64,000 bases of DNA from Pestalotiopsis fici W106-1 (GCF_000516985.1 NW_006917099.1:1504685-1568684), one strand, 5' to 3'; counted from the first letter of the stretch, positions 32,845 through 45,954 are shown. The notes: generated by a model from the letters alone, not told the origin. Numbers and translations are program-made.

Positions 32845-34468
32845 CTACGCGTCCCTCTTTACGCTTCTGCTCTCTACTTCAACATGTTCCGCAGTTCCAG
32901 ATGCAATGGCCTTTTCAGCTAGTGCCTCTTCACGAGGCAGCAAGGTGTCTTGTCCTTCAAATATTCTCGCCATTTCTTCGAGGCTATGACCTCGAGTCTC
33001 TGGAAAGGTGAAGAAGATGACTACACCGCTCCCAGCAATAATGAACACAAATACCAAGTAGTATTTCCATGCAATCGCCTCGAGTGCAATAGGGTTGATG
33101 AAGATGTTGAAGAAGACGGCTGTGGCAGTCGAAACCCACATAAGAGAGAGTCCACGTGCTCGCAGTGTGTAGGGCCAAATCTCGACGGGGTACGCAACCA
33201 TCAAGGGCGTGAATGCCAACGAGAAGCACCCGTACATGAGAAAAAGAAACGGTACAACGGCTGTACCGACCGCTGGTGACACTCCCTGCGCAAAGACGGC
33301 CGAAAGTGCCGTGATGTGAATATAAGCAATAAGCATGCTTCCAATTGCGGCAAGAAACAAGGGACGACGTCCAACACGATCAACGTTAAAGGCACCCATC
33401 AAGGCACATGCTAGGTTCCAAATTTGCAAGAACCCATTGATGAGAGTTTGCTGCGTAGTGGTGGTGATGCCAATGGTATCGAGCACTGGTACCAGGTAAT
33501 ATCCAGCAACGTTTTGACCTGCCCATTGGCTGAATATTCCAAGGTAAACGGTGATGAAGATTCTTTTCCGATTACCAGGAGTATTGAGTGTCTGCCTCAT
33601 CGAGCTAGTTCTCGAGGACTCGCGATCCATCTGAATACTTTTCGTGATTTCCTCGAGCTCAAACGTTGCCAGTGGTGACGTCTCATCATCTTCGGCATGG
33701 TACTTGACAAGAAAGGCGCGAGCCTCTTGGTACCGTTCCTTCGAAGCCAAGAAGCGCGGAGACTCGGGTATCATGAACAGTCCTGGAAGAACTATGACAG
33801 GGAGCAGCAGTTGGAGTGCCGATGGGATGCGCCAGCTCCAGGAATTGTCGTAATTGCGTGTACCAAATGTGGACCACGCGGCGACAAAAGAACCTATGGA
33901 TATTATGAGCTTTTACAGGCAATACTTTGGCCAGATTAAATAACTTACCGACATACCATCCACACATGTAGAGGCTAGTGAACACTCCGCGATGAGGGGG
34001 GTATGCCGTCTCAGTCATGAGTAGAGGCACACTTCCGCCAAAAAAGGCACTCGCAATGCCGACAACTACCCGTGAAGCCACAAATACTGGTATGCTCGTT
34101 GCTCCTGTCTGCAGGCCAACACCAAGGCAGAGGAAGAAATAGCCCATGAAGATTGTTGGCTTGCGGCCGTGGCGATTGGTTGACCATGCAACAATGGGGA
34201 AAAATATGATGGAGCCGAGATTTTGGGCGCCGCTAATAAAGCCGAGCCACGCGCCAGTCGGGTGCTCCATGAAGGACAGCCAGTGTGGGAGGGCTAACAA
34301 TCCATTGAGCATTGTTCCATCATATCCATTTCCCGATGATAACAGAAAAAGACTCATGAGGCAAAAGTTGAGGACAACTTGATTTCGTTTCCTGTACCAC
34401 GGCTTGTCGTTTGCTGGCAGAACTGCGGCAAGTTCTGGGCCTACGCTACTGAAAGCGCTGGAAACCAT
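32845..34468 (-). CDS. MFS sugar transporter
   Basis: Exon 34468-33949 joins through one GT-AG intron to exon 33893-32845, giving 522 residues with twelve helices. Family marks: NGYDGTMLNGLLALP in helix 1, RHGRKPTIFMG, ETAYPPHRG before helix 5, PESPRFLASKERYQEA after helix 6, WAGQNVAGYYLVPVL in helix 7, DRVGRRPLF, and the C-terminal FPETRGHSLEEMA. It belongs to the fungal sugar porter family near the lactose/hexose group. The substrate cannot be read from sequence. No break is seen. It is not obviously part of the biosynthetic cluster. Confidence 0.92.
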
Positions 34469-35261
34469 GACGACGACAAGTAGCAGTGCTGTTCAAGAAG
34501 CTAGCGGTCAAATTATGAATGCAATCGTACACTTGAGATTGAATAGACACTTGAGGATGAGTCAATTATATACTTGTCAACAAGGGAGAGCGAGCGGGGA
34601 AACAAATACATACCTTTGGGGTAGGCCATATGACCGTAAACTCGCGAGTGACTGAGCCTGAATTGACTAAACCATTGAGGATATAGCTTGATGTTTCGAA
34701 ATATCCCATAAGGCCTCATTGTCCAGCCCGTGCACCCCCACAGACGCGTTTGTTGGATAGAATGCGCTATGCCACATACAATGTCGTTTGTCGCCAACAC
34801 GACACGCCAGTGTAGGAATGAGACTATGCGCCAAGTTTTGCGCGAATAATCATGCCTTGTTGGGTTGGACGAGCTGGTAATCATTAACCGCGCTCTGAAA
34901 TTCTTGCCGTTTGACCATTTTCCGGGTATTCGGGATGTGTTGCCCGTGCTGGCGAGGCATGCCCCAACTTATCAATTGGAATGCCGTCAGGAGTCCTGAC
35001 AGAATGTTTTCCTAGAACTCATCAAAATTGCTCGTGGTAAAACGTTTATCCTCTCATCCAATGATGAACAATAGGCCAAGCCTTGCTATAGCTGGGATGA
35101 GGGTACCTTTGAGGGGTAACTGGGGTTAGACGTCCTTTTTCCACGGTAGATTGTTGCAAACCATCATACTCTAGTGGAAGTTACCGACATACTAGATAAT
35201 GCCAGTCGTTGATTTGATCAGCGGACAAGCGCGTATCTACATTTCCGAGTGCTACAAAGAT

Positions 35262-35303
35262 GAAAGTGAAAGCAAGGCCGAGAGCGAAAGCGAAAGCGAG
35301 AGC
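35262..35303 (+). repeat. Imperfect hexanucleotide microsatellite
   Basis: About seven units of GAAAGC and variants (GAAAGT, GAGAGC) follow each other. It reads as Lys/Ala/Arg repeats in one frame, but there is no gene context. Confidence 0.7.
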
Positions 35304-35777
35304 TAGATCTACCGCATTCGTTCGTGATTCGAACATCAGTCGCAGGCTTGATGCTCAGGAGCATGTCGCCATGACACATGAAGGGGCCTCGCCTACTGCG
35401 TGCTTGTCTGAGGAACGAAATCCCCAATTATTATTGCAAAACCTTTACCCTAGTCTCTAGCTTCTTTATTCGACTGGCTCTGAATGAAATAACAGCATGT
35501 AGTTTACCATTATATAATCTCAGCCAGCGGCAATGCAAGAGGTAAGAATAGTGTTACTCAACTCCAAGAACAAATACCGTAGCAGTTGAGATAAGCTAGG
35601 GTAGAGACGGACAGGGTTTACTCGGCAATTGCTTACTCCTGAGCCACTTGAAATGGTCCAGAATTGTCAAACCAGGTTGTGGCTTCCTAATGTACTTGAT
35701 ATTTGTCTTGTATTAATATATAATGCATTATGCCCGGCCCTTGGGTTCGATGAGGTGCAGACTTATTCAGATGACAA

Positions 35778-35922
35778 CGGCTAATCTCCGGGATCCCCGC
35801 ATTATGCACATGCACCCTTTTGCAGAAGAACAACCATGTGTTGGCGATCAAGAAGTGTCAGGTGGTATCCCGTCGATGAGAACCCGGTCTTGTTATGAAC
35901 GGGATTCCCAGAGATTAGCCGC
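35778..35922. mobile_element. Possible 145-base miniature inverted-repeat element
   Basis: CGGCTAATCTCCGGGATCCC at the left end is matched on the opposite strand at the right end by a copy with one change and one insertion. The interior is non-coding. No clear target-site duplication is seen. A related word (CGGCTAATCCCCG) also occurs in the right AT-rich block at 59170. Confidence 0.45.
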
Positions 35923-36021
35923 GTATTACCTAAACAAGCCTGCACCTTGACGACCCTTGACCTCGACGATTCAATCCCTGTAATAAGTGGTGTAAGTTGA
36001 TGTTCCACTTACATTCTTCCA

Positions 36022-36333
36022 ATGTTCACGAGGGTAGTCTCATGGGCTGTGCTGACCCTGGTTTTGCTAATGCCACTGGTGACTCGATATGAGAGCGTAC
36101 GCAACATGGCAGTCGAGCTAGCAATGATTGGGGCCCCAATGATTGCAGGGTCAGCCTCAGCTACGGCCCAGAGTACCATGGACCGAGAACAGGGAACATT
36201 GAGTAATCAGTATACAACCATGGGAACTCGACACGGGATTACACTAGGAACTTTGACGGGGCGTTCTGAAAATCATCATTCCAGAAGCATCAATTTCTCG
36301 TCGGTAAATTGTTCACGTCTTGCTTCGGACTAA
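36022..36333 (+). CDS. Possible small hydrophobic-start protein
   Basis: An ATG-initiated frame of 103 residues begins with a signal-like or membrane segment (WAVLTLVLLMPLVTRY) followed by a polar Ser/Thr-rich part. There is no recognised domain and no supporting context, so it may be a chance frame. Confidence 0.2.
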   Translation: MFTRVVSWAVLTLVLLMPLVTRYESVRNMAVELAMIGAPMIAGSASATAQSTMDREQGTLSNQYTTMGTRHGITLGTLTGRSENHHSRSINFSSVNCSRLASD

Positions 36334-36547
36334 ACAATAGCATCCCATTTTCGTCCAACGCGGGAGCTGCAGGGGGCCTAGCTCGTTCCGGCGTAGGGCT
36401 GCCAAAGTATTGGGCCCGTGCGTTATTTCCTCGTCTCTTTTCCCCATCCAAGTTTGTCCCGGCTTTTTCAAGTGCATTACTATTCGTCACACATCCGGCG
36501 CACCACAAAACAAACACCTTCATCTCGTCTGCCCTTGGATAACGAAA

Positions 36548-37396
36548 ATGGGCGCCTACGACGAAAACACCATCACTCAGCTAGTTACAGAGATATACCA
36601 GCTCCAAATCAAGCTTTGCGCTATTGAAGCGGACCAAGTCGCTTTCCCACCAGATGGGGGCCATGATATCAACGTGGAACTCTGCGAATCGCTACACTAC
36701 AGCCCAGCCGTCATATCCTTGATGAAAAAGTTGCCGTATCCCAAGAAAAGAGAAATGCAGTTGGATATAAGCCTGCTTCCCCAAGGATTTCCCTTGGTAT
36801 ATACCGACGATTTAGATATTGAGCTCGGTCGTGATCCCCAGAACGCGCCCTCTGGTGGCCTCGAACCCCTTCGTCTCGACTTTTTATTGCCCCAAGATGT
36901 TGCGCTTACGCTCATGTATACCCGAGACGGTGTATCGCACATACTAGATACGCAAGATGGCAAGCTTCTCCCCACTCCTGCTCTGGCTTGCTTGTCGCTA
37001 ATGTTCCAATTAGGCACAATTCGGCTCTTTCGCCCACAGGGATACCCTCCAGCTTCCGAGGGCTACCAGTATGAGCGCCCGGATGATACGTTTCATTACC
37101 GTAATTGGCCCCCTCAGGATGCCGAGACGTATTTGCGTGATCTTGTCAACAATATCAAAACACTGAAATCTATACCCTGCAGCCTATATCCCTACTATTT
37201 CGATATTGACGAGCCAGATGTGGTAGGTTACGTGAATCCATTGTTATCTACGCTTTGATCTGGCCGGACAGGTTGTGACTCACTGGAATAGCAATCTGAG
37301 ATGAAGGAAATTATCGAGAGCTACGGGTGGCCCGATCAATTTCGACGAGATGAATGGAAATCACGCATGGAAGAGCACTGGCAAGACACTATGTGA
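36548..37396 (+). CDS. Conserved-looking hypothetical protein
   Basis: Two exons (36548-37222, 37292-37396) join in frame to 259 residues through a GT-AG intron. The protein looks cytosolic: a helical start (ITQLVTEIYQLQIKLCAI), a Pro-rich and acidic middle with alternating strands (DISLLPQGFPLVYTDDLDIEL), and a helical tail (MKEIIESYGWPDQF) rich in Trp and Glu. I do not recognise a domain. The reasonable codon use, clean splice and even composition make it a likely gene. The upstream in-frame non-ATG extension was not used. Confidence 0.65.
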
Positions 37397-37822
37397 TTGC
37401 GCATTCTCAGCACAGCGTGACGAAGTGACCGAGGTACCAGATGTCGACGATGCAAACGTTTCGTCCACCGCAATTTAGGCTTGTCGGCAATATCCAGCCG
37501 GCGTAAAGATCTGATGGTTGGCTTTGGGAACACTCCGGTATGTGGTACTATGATCCCCCTTAGATGCTGTGGAAACGAAGATAGTGAATAGAGTAGTGAC
37601 TGTCACTAGCAGAATCCCTTATCATGAATAAGTTTCCATTGAGTTAACTAGTCCGAAATCCCAATGTTGATTATAATGACCGTGAAGTGAACCAAGTGCA
37701 TTGGCAATATTAACCTTGCATGTTCTTACTAGAAAATTACCCAAGGTTATCTGGCTAGTCAAATTGACTACCTGCTTATGTAGTCTGTCTCAATAGAATC
37801 ACGTTTCCCTAAAATCCCGTCT
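37397..37822. other. Convergent 3' region
   Basis: Between two convergent genes. No further feature is seen. Confidence 0.4.
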
Positions 37823-40800
37823 TTATACACCCGTCACCTTGGCCATGGCGGTGGGCTTTGATCCCGAAACGGCTTTCATCGCCGTAGGCGTGGCAGGCCG
37901 GTCGCGCGTTGGAATGGCTGGGGGAGTTTGCGCCACTGACAGCTCGTCATCCTCATCTTCAAAGGCAATGTCCATGGCCGCAGCTTCCTCGAGGCAACCA
38001 GCCGACTCGCAGTCAATGATGCCCAATCGCTCCCACAGCTCTCTGCCCGTCGCCTTTCGGCTCACGTCGCCGTCGTTAATCAGCACCTTGTCGGGCGAAA
38101 AGTCCTCAATGTCGTCGGGAGCAAACAGGTCACCGTGCCCGCTTGCTTCCTGGAGGATTTGCTCCAGCATTTGCAACTGCACGTCACGCTTGGCCGGCGA
38201 TGTACGGGGCGCGGTCTTTCCGGCAGTCAGACTGGACGGGATGGCGCTTTTATACGCCGTTGAGTCGTGGTGGTTGTTTGCGTTGCCGCCGTACCAGACA
38301 TCATTGGGCAACAGGGCAAAGCCAGAGTCATCCGTGATGATGGGAAGGCAAGAGTTGATGTCCAGGTTGTCGGAAGGGAGATTGGTATATTGCATGCTCA
38401 TCTTGTTCAGCGTGATGGTGACAGACATGGTTTCGTAACATGTCAAAGCGCTAATTCTGCCTCCTTGAACTGTGGTGCTCCTACCGGGATTTCCGCAAAT
38501 GCCAACCCAGAGGTTCCCAGCGCCCGAGTTTTCCCAGAACGGCAAAAATCGGATCCATTGATTGTAGTTGGTCTGGGTTGAGTCGAGAAAGTGCTTCGGG
38601 GGATATTCGTCTCGCGCACACTTATTGTATATTCCAGCAGGTAGATTTGGAACCCAGAGTAGCCAGGCTCTAATGTGCGAGTCTTCATAAGCCTTGACAG
38701 ATAATGTCTTTTTCTCCCCCCATTGATCGTAAGGGCAGACCAACTCGCGATTCGAAGGATTGTTTACTCCAACAGAACTGTAATGTCCGCAGGCTTGTGC
38801 GTAACGATTGCCGTCGCATGTAACATGCTTTGCTGAGCTGGTTGTAGTGAACATGGTTGTCGTATCTGTCGTTGTCGTCGTGCAAGTGATAGAAGACGCG
38901 GTTGGATAGTTTGAGTTCATGACTGGAGACCAGGCGGCAACGCCCAATCCTCTGTAAGTCTGCCAGGAGCCTGGTATCTCGTTGAGGATGTAGTTTGGGG
39001 AACCTATCATAACGGCCAGGCCCGAAAGCATGTAGTCACACTCTTCAGAGGTCCCTACGAGGGCGTCATCGGCGCTGGTGCCCTGGTACTTTTCCACGAC
39101 GGATGAGTCGGACTGACGAATAGTGATCCCGATGCCATTAGAGAAGGGGGTAATTATGTCTGATTCGCATTCTTGGACGCCGCTTGTTGTCACAGATCCG
39201 CAACAATAGCTAGAGAAATGACCGGCCTTGCAGGATGTAGATGCGCCGCCAATGTGCGTGTTCTGGCCAATGAGGGCATATCCCGAAGGACACGTCTGCT
39301 TGCAGTCCTTCGGCTTCCCGAACCACGAACAGTCCTTCAGCTGCACGTCAGATTCAACGCATAAAGCACGATTGTAGCCTTTGCCTCCTCCATGGCATCC
39401 GTCACCAGTGTAAGCCATGGTATCGGCGTCGAAAATCTTGCCGTGTCCGGTGGTCACCAATGTAAATCCAGCAGCGCATTGTGGATCGGATGAACAATCA
39501 GTCCAGTACGAAACAAGGCCAATATTGTTCTGCTGAGTGATTGCTGAGAGCTTTGACAAGGCGAATGTCGGATTGGAGTCCACATCGTCTCCCGTAAGCT
39601 TGAGACCTGTAGCCTGCAGGTTGGAAACAGATGTGGAAGTGCTGGGGTCATCCAAATCCAAGGCCCAGACCATTGTGCCACCCAGACAGTGGCTATTTGC
39701 GTAGTCTTTCTTGAGCGCCAAAGTTTCTTCATCATCGTATGACACCCTAGACTAACATTTAGCTACACCTCGAATAACTAGTCAGGAAGGAAACCAACCA
39801 TTGATCCGACTCCCAGGTCATGTACTTCACTGCTGCATCCTTATCCAGCGTTGGAGTCAAGTCATACTCGGAGATAATATCCTGGATCTCGGCATTCGAA
39901 AGAATGCCTGAAGTTCCGGTACAAGGCCCGGCGGTACCACCGCCAGAGAAGGCACACCCTGGGGTGTTGCAGCTTGAGTCAGAGAGGGTGAAAGACCTTC
40001 CATAGAAGGCAAGCCCAAGAACTACCTTGGAAGGCGAAATGTTGTTTCTCCAAAGCAGGTCCAGCCCTTCAGTGATCTCTGCGACTCTAATGTTAGTGGG
40101 CAACATCAAATGGATATATGAGCTCGACAAGACCTACCCGTGAGATTGGTGTGTGGTTGAACGATGGCTTGAGTATAGGGACTGTTACCATCCCACGTTC
40201 CATGTATATCGTAACTCATAAAGTTGAACCAGTCGACCTATGTTACATTAGGCTCATCAAACCGACACTCAAGTTTCCGGAATCACCTACATATGGCTCC
40301 ATCCTGACAACGTCAAATCCTTGGAGATACCCTATACAAATCAGCACATCGGAGATGAACCCAACAAGAATTTTACTCACAGTACGAAGAAGGTAGTGTC
40401 ACAGATATGCCATAATTAGACCCAAAGACAACCTTGAGCTCTTGCAAGAATGACACGAAATTTGCTGTATCAGCTGCCACGCCATCTCTGTCAGATGCCG
40501 CAGGGTATTCCCAGTCAATATCTGCAGCTTAGTCAGATAAGAAGTTTCAGATCTTGAATAATGACCTACCAATGCCGTCGAATCCATACGTTTTCATGAA
40601 TTGGAGGGCAGAATTAATGAACACGGCACGGTTAGTAGCCGTGCTCACCATGTCCGAGAAGATCTTTCCTCCAGCGGCCCAGCCCCCTACGGAGATGAAG
40701 GCCTTCAGCGCTCCGTTTTGCTCTTTAAGCCCAGTGAACAAGGGATATAGCTCTGCGTCAAAGTCATTCATCTGAGAAATGGTATAGTCATCTCCGATCA

Positions 40801-41375
40801 AGGCAAATCCGTAGTTGAGATGTGTCCAAAGAAGAGCATTCATATTTCTGGGCGACCAGGAATCGCATGTCCGTGTATACGACCAGCTCTCGTAATATCC
40901 AATCGTTCTCTTGTCGCTTGAGGATCCGGAGCATGACCTACTAGGCCTGAGCTGTTGGTTCATGATGAGGATTTGAGGAAAACGTACGGCTCAACGACAT
41001 CGTCACATCCTGCTACACAGCCCGTTCCGCAAAAGTCAGAGGTTGTTCCGCAGTATCCATACTGGGAACAGCAGACGTTGAGGGGGCAATCAAAGCTGTC
41101 AGCAGCAGCATATGCTATCAATTTGGGTGAGTCCTTGGCCGCAGGTTCTGGGAGGGCTTGTACTCACGCCCGCACTCGGCAATCGCATCACAAGAACTTG
41201 TGCAGTTTCCGTCACCACAGAAGGAAGGCCCAAAGCCGCAGTAACCGCTGGTGCTGCAGCAGCCCTGGGCGCAGTCCGATGTGTCTGAACATGTCGATTG
41301 CGCCCACGCCAAATAGAAGAATTGAAAAATTACCGACGCCGTGAGAACAAGTCTCAGGCTCTTGGAATGTGCCAT
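37823..41375 (-). CDS. Secreted GH18 chitinase with two CBM18 domains (subgroup C, killer-toxin-like)
   Basis: A multi-exon gene of about 1,050 residues. A signal peptide ([25 protein letters not shown]) is followed by two chitin-binding type-1 modules: [19 protein letters not shown], and [14 protein letters not shown] after an intron. The GH18 barrel starts RTIGYYESW; the strand with SVGGW and the catalytic DGIDIDWEYP (completed across an intron, with the acid Glu present) follow, then MSYDIHG and the late [13 protein letters not shown] long C-terminal half with paired Cys ([36 protein letters not shown]) and a charged tail ends the protein. The GH18 part is the family with catalytic motif DxxDxDxE. 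Subgroup C chitinases act on fungal cell walls. Partner: the divergent LysM gene at 42707. All junctions I checked stay in frame. Confidence 0.9.
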
Positions 41376-42706
41376 CAGCATTATTGTTGTTGATTGAGCT
41401 GGTGTGCCATGAGATGTCATCTGAGCTGCAAGATGCTTCCTTATCAAGACAATGATGCTCCAACCGATTTGTCTTTGAAGCCAACAAGCCGGACCAGGGT
41501 TGTGATGGTCCCAGTCACTAAGCAAGGACGGGGCAGCATCCTGCGTTGACCCATATCATGCACTGACTGGGATAATTAGACCCAAGAAGAAGGCCGCTCC
41601 GATAGCGCATAATTGATTGGGGAATGATTGTGTACACAAAGCGGCGGCTGTACTTGCAGATGTCCGGCTCTTGGACTGTAGAAATATTTCCCTCAAGCTT
41701 ATCATGTTCCAGCCTCAAGGATTCAGTCATGAAAATCGATATATTGGACCCACAGCCCAACTTCGATCAGGGTCGCCAGGTAGGGCTATGAACTAATGCA
41801 GGAACCTCTCCACTAACCTAGGGCTCAGTAGGTACGTACGTAAGGTTAGTTGCCTTCCGGCCCGATCCATAATCTTTTTTTTTCGGCTTCGAGTATCGGA
41901 GGGGCCTTTTTTCCCCCCCACGTGCCGAAAGCTTGACTACACTAGCTCGGGCGGCTATTTCCTTATTTCTGGGCCCATGGAAGTGGTGTTGCAACCTATT
42001 CACTGCGGGCCTGTACTCCACCTGGAATGGTGTAATTTCGATATTGATTAGGGTAAACCGATTGAGTCAGGAAACCGGTTCGAGTACACTGCCGCGGATA
42101 GACCATAACGCTTAACTGTTGGGTTTTCGAACGGAAATTGTGTCCGTTGGCGGCGAAAACACACCACGAGGCTGGTAGATTGAGCTCTGAATACCTAGCA
42201 TCTATACTAGCGCCAAGGATTGATTGTACGGGGCTGCTGCCAGATCGTGTCTAGCGCCTTTCTTCCTTCCAAGTTCCTGCACAGTAGAGGTTGCTTCGCA
42301 TGATCAAGGTCAAGTGTGATGAACTGATCTCAGACGTGCTGAGCTGTTAGCTAGTGAACCAATCCCAGGCCATGACGATTCTGGCTGCATTATTGACCGA
42401 GAATAAACCTTCATTTCCCGTAGTCCATCAGGGACGGAACTATCAGGTAAAGCAGGGTTTGGCAAATGGGCACCGATGGGTCGGCATGCATCGGGCGCAT
42501 TTGCAGCAGCTACCATGACCTATCATGAATATCCCAAATGTTCAAGATCTGTAGGTTTTCTTGTTCTTTTTGTTAGCTGAGTCTGTCTCCCACACCCAAA
42601 CTTCCTAGACCGTCCTCTCTAGCCTTTAAAGAAAGCAGGGAGTGCCTCGAGGCTGAGCTTGGTGTTGAACAGCTTTAGTGACTCTATTCGCAACCATCGT
42701 ACCATC
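41376..42706. promoter_or_regulatory. Shared 1.3-kb divergent promoter, chitinase and LysM gene
   Basis: No gene is supported in between. The two genes are transcribed away from each other, so this region probably co-regulates them. A short poly-T/poly-C stretch lies at 41874-41920. Confidence 0.5.
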
Positions 42707-45340
42707 ATGAGGCTCCTTATTGCAACTTTTGGCTTCGGGCAGCTGGCAGCGGCAAGCACCACATTGTGGAATGGCTTGCAGTCGGTTTTTATATCGGCTA
42801 ACATCACTACTGCTTGTGATGCCGCTTTCAACACTTCTCTGAACTGCCCGGAAACTGTTTTGCAGTACCTGCCGTCGTCTATCCAAGCCGTTGGTAAGAT
42901 CTTCTCTCTACTTGCCTAGCGTAACTAACCTCATTAGGCTGGAACACGTCGACACTCACCAGCATGTGTACCTCTGAGTGCGAGGCATCACTGGGAGATC
43001 TTGCGGATGCTGTTGCGACTGCCTGTGGTAATGATTTAAGACTTCCAATGGGTGGTCAAAGTATTTCATACGAGGAGATCGTCGACCTCATTCAGTACAA
43101 ATTTGGACTCGTATGTTTGGCCGACGAAAGCACAGGAGAGTTCTGCTCAGACGTTGAAGCTGGGTGAGATTCCCGTCAGGACCTTTTCTCTTTGCAACAC
43201 TGACCAAGGGTAGCTGGAACATTACAGAAATGGTCCTCCTTGAAGAAGCCACTTGGCCCACTTACACAAACAAGTGTTACTACACCGCCAATGGTGGCGA
43301 TTGGCTACCCCTCGTCGACTATGACAACTCGTGCTTAAATCCGTTTGACCATTCCGTGATATATACCAGTGTTGACAACCTGGTGAGCCTTGGAGGAGCC
43401 AAGACTGCCATCGAGTATTACAAGGAGCTGCCAGATCCAATCGATGACGATAATTATGGGTGGAGCGAACCACTTGATTTTGATGAGTACCCTCTTGAGA
43501 TTCAATGCTCTTCTTGCTTCTTGTTTGTTCTCCAATGTAGATCCACGAGACAGAGCACTTGACTAAGCAACACACAGGAGTCGCTTTGAATACGGTCTCA
43601 CTAATCAGTGGGGAGACGCTTGGGAGTAAGCTATGTCCCCTACTTGTCCCCAAATGTGAACTGACGTATCTAGTGAAATAACGGAGCAAGTCTGGGCCAA
43701 TATGAAGCTAAACTGTGACCTCGACAAGACGATTTCACCTGCTATCAACCTGACAGGCAGCGGAATGTGAGTTGCCCAATCGCCGAATAGCTGGTTTTGG
43801 CTGATAATCTATAGCATCAATGGTTCGTTCAACTACGAAATCACACCAGTATCCACTTCGTGTCCACAAAACCTCACCATTGGTGCCACTCGAATGACTT
43901 GTCAGGAAGTGGCCGTCAGCTTTGGCGTTCCTCTGAGTGGCATTCTAGGCCTCAATAACGCTATATCGTGCGCCGGTGTTCAAAATCAGGACCTCTGCTC
44001 CCCCTTGTCTTGCCCCATTGGAGTTGTTAACTCTTCGGTAATACCCGTGATATACGATAACCTTGTCGATGTTGCTGTTTATGTAAAACAGTTCGCGAAT
44101 ATCACAATGACACAGTTCAAGACATGGAATCCTTATTTGTTTTCGAACACTCTCAAGAACGGAGAAGCTGTCTGTGTTGGGTACGTGCCGCGTGATGGCT
44201 GATTCCTAGGTGCCGTCTTTGGAAGATTTCAAAACCATTGTTAATCATCTCGATGACGGACGCTTGGATTAGACCTTGCTCACATTTGCCTCACCTTGTA
44301 CCAAACTTGATATCTTGATACTGACGACTGAATTAGTCCTGAAGGGGGCGCGTACGTCCCTCCAACAGCAACGGCTGCAGTCCCTAGCGTTTACACCACC
44401 ACAGCGTGAGTTTCTCATGTCTTTTGTTCCCATCAGATTTGTGTGTACTGTATAGAGACTTACAACTTCTTAAAGGACACCCTCGAATCCTACGCCTACA
44501 GGAACCATCGATAACTGTGGTCTTTACTACACAGTACAGAGTGGGGATTATTGTGACTTGTTGTGCCTCCAGTTCTCCCTGACATTCTCCGACTTCATCA
44601 GTAAATTCAAAGGAAATCCTGCTCATACGAACCAAGCTAACAACAATAGATATGAATCCTTCAATCGACTCTGCCTGTTCTAATCTCCTCTTAGGAGATG
44701 ACTATTGGTAAGCGATCTTTTTTTTTTTGTTTTCACTACGAATTCTAATAGGAACTTCAGCGTTGCTCCGGTGAATGGCACCACAGTCCCAGCCGTCACC
44801 ACAACCATGTCGCCATCGGGTTCCTCGAGCTCCAGCACAGCCACAATGGCTACATCACAGACTAGTACTTCCTCTACAGCCACGTATGCCACACCTCCGG
44901 CTGCTACAGTCTCTGGGACGACGGCCGAGTGTGAGCAGTGGTACGTCGTACAATCCGGTGACACTTGCTCCACCATCGACGCCCAATATGGCATCACTCT
45001 GGAAGAGTTCCGGGCCTGGAACACCTATGTAGATAGTGCCTGTGACAACATATGGCCCGACTACGCGTACTGCGTAGATGGACCCGCGTTGTCTGCAACT
45101 TCGACGGCTGCTGCAACTTCTACCACGACTACATCTACGGGTGTTGTCACACCTACACCGACGCAGGCCGGCATGGTGAGCGGGTGCACTGAGTTCTATG
45201 AAGCTCAGACAGGTGATGGATGCTACGATATCGCGACATCGTATGGAATTACTCTCGATGAGTTTATTGAGTGGAACCCAGCGGTTAGTAGCGATTGTTC
45301 TGGTTTGTGGCCAGATTACTATTATTGCGTAGCTATTTAA
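42707..45340 (+). CDS. Secreted multi-LysM protein
   Basis: At least nine exons join in frame from ATG 42707. A signal peptide (MRLLIATFGFGQLAAAS) opens the protein. An N-terminal Cys-containing region with N-glycosylation sites follows. LysM modules then appear: a degenerate pair (MTCQEVAVSFGVPLSGILGLN and VAVYVKQFANITMTQFKTWN), then three clear ones, YYTVQSGDYCDLLCLQFSL, WYVVQSGDTCSTIDAQYGI and FYEAQTGDGCYDIATSYGI, each ending in a NxxxxxxC stretch near WPDYAYCV. Thr/Ser-rich linkers (TSTSSTATYATPPAATVSG) separate the last three. LysM modules bind chitin oligomers. In fungi such proteins hide chitin from host or partner, or protect the own wall. Paired with the divergent chitinase, it may protect the cell or act in hyphal contact. 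No defect was found. Confidence 0.9.
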
Positions 45341-45954
45341 ATAGCAGATAAAACTCTCCGATATGAGAGTTTTCAAAATGCCTAGCAGGTCGACTACATA
45401 ATCACCCAGAATCCGGCTAGTCTACTAAAGCGGTGTTGTCTCGGTTAGTGAAAAGTCGAGTAAGTAGAAAACGATGAAGAATTCAGTGGAAATCAAAATA
45501 AATACATCTATGAGCTATAGCCACAAATATTTGATAATGAGCGTCTAAGGCGTCGTCTCTCAATCTGACAGGCAAAAGTAGCTACGTAAAGTGGGTAGTG
45601 AAAGAAGAAGGCGGAAAGGCTATAGTAGCTGCGGGGAGAATTAGGTACTAACCTAGTACCCAGCGGTCGCCTAACAGCCACCCCTCCAACCGCGGAACTA
45701 CAGTCAAGTGTCTGCCTTGGGTCAAGTCAAGACTGTCATCGGGAGCCGCGCATTAATTGCATCCGATAAGTGGGAGCGTGTCACGTGTACTGAAGCACAC
45801 TTTGGTCGTTTCATAAACAGGTAAAATTCAGATCGCACGAGAGCGACCGAGGGTGCTGATGGAGAGGCACTTTTAGTGGCATAGTTGTCTCGTTAGTGGG
45901 TGGTTCATATATCTGTGCAACCGCTGCGGCGTGACTTTTGTGTCCTGTGCCCAT
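45341..45954. other. Convergent intergenic stretch
   Basis: 3' sides of the LysM gene and the O-methyltransferase. No gene is seen. Confidence 0.4.

Larger units (their letters stand above)
34469..36547. other. 2-kb gap with a possible miniature element and a GA-rich repeat
   Basis: I find no supported gene. A 42-base imperfect hexamer repeat (GAAAGC/GAGAGC units) lies at 35262-35303, a 21-base inverted repeat pair bounds 35778-35922, and an ORF of 103 codons with a hydrophobic start lies at 36022-36333. Confidence 0.45.

Noticed and set aside
37839..38438. 199-codon plus-strand frame
   Set aside because: Antisense of the last exon of the chitinase; low-complexity Ser-rich composition follows from the codons on the other strand.
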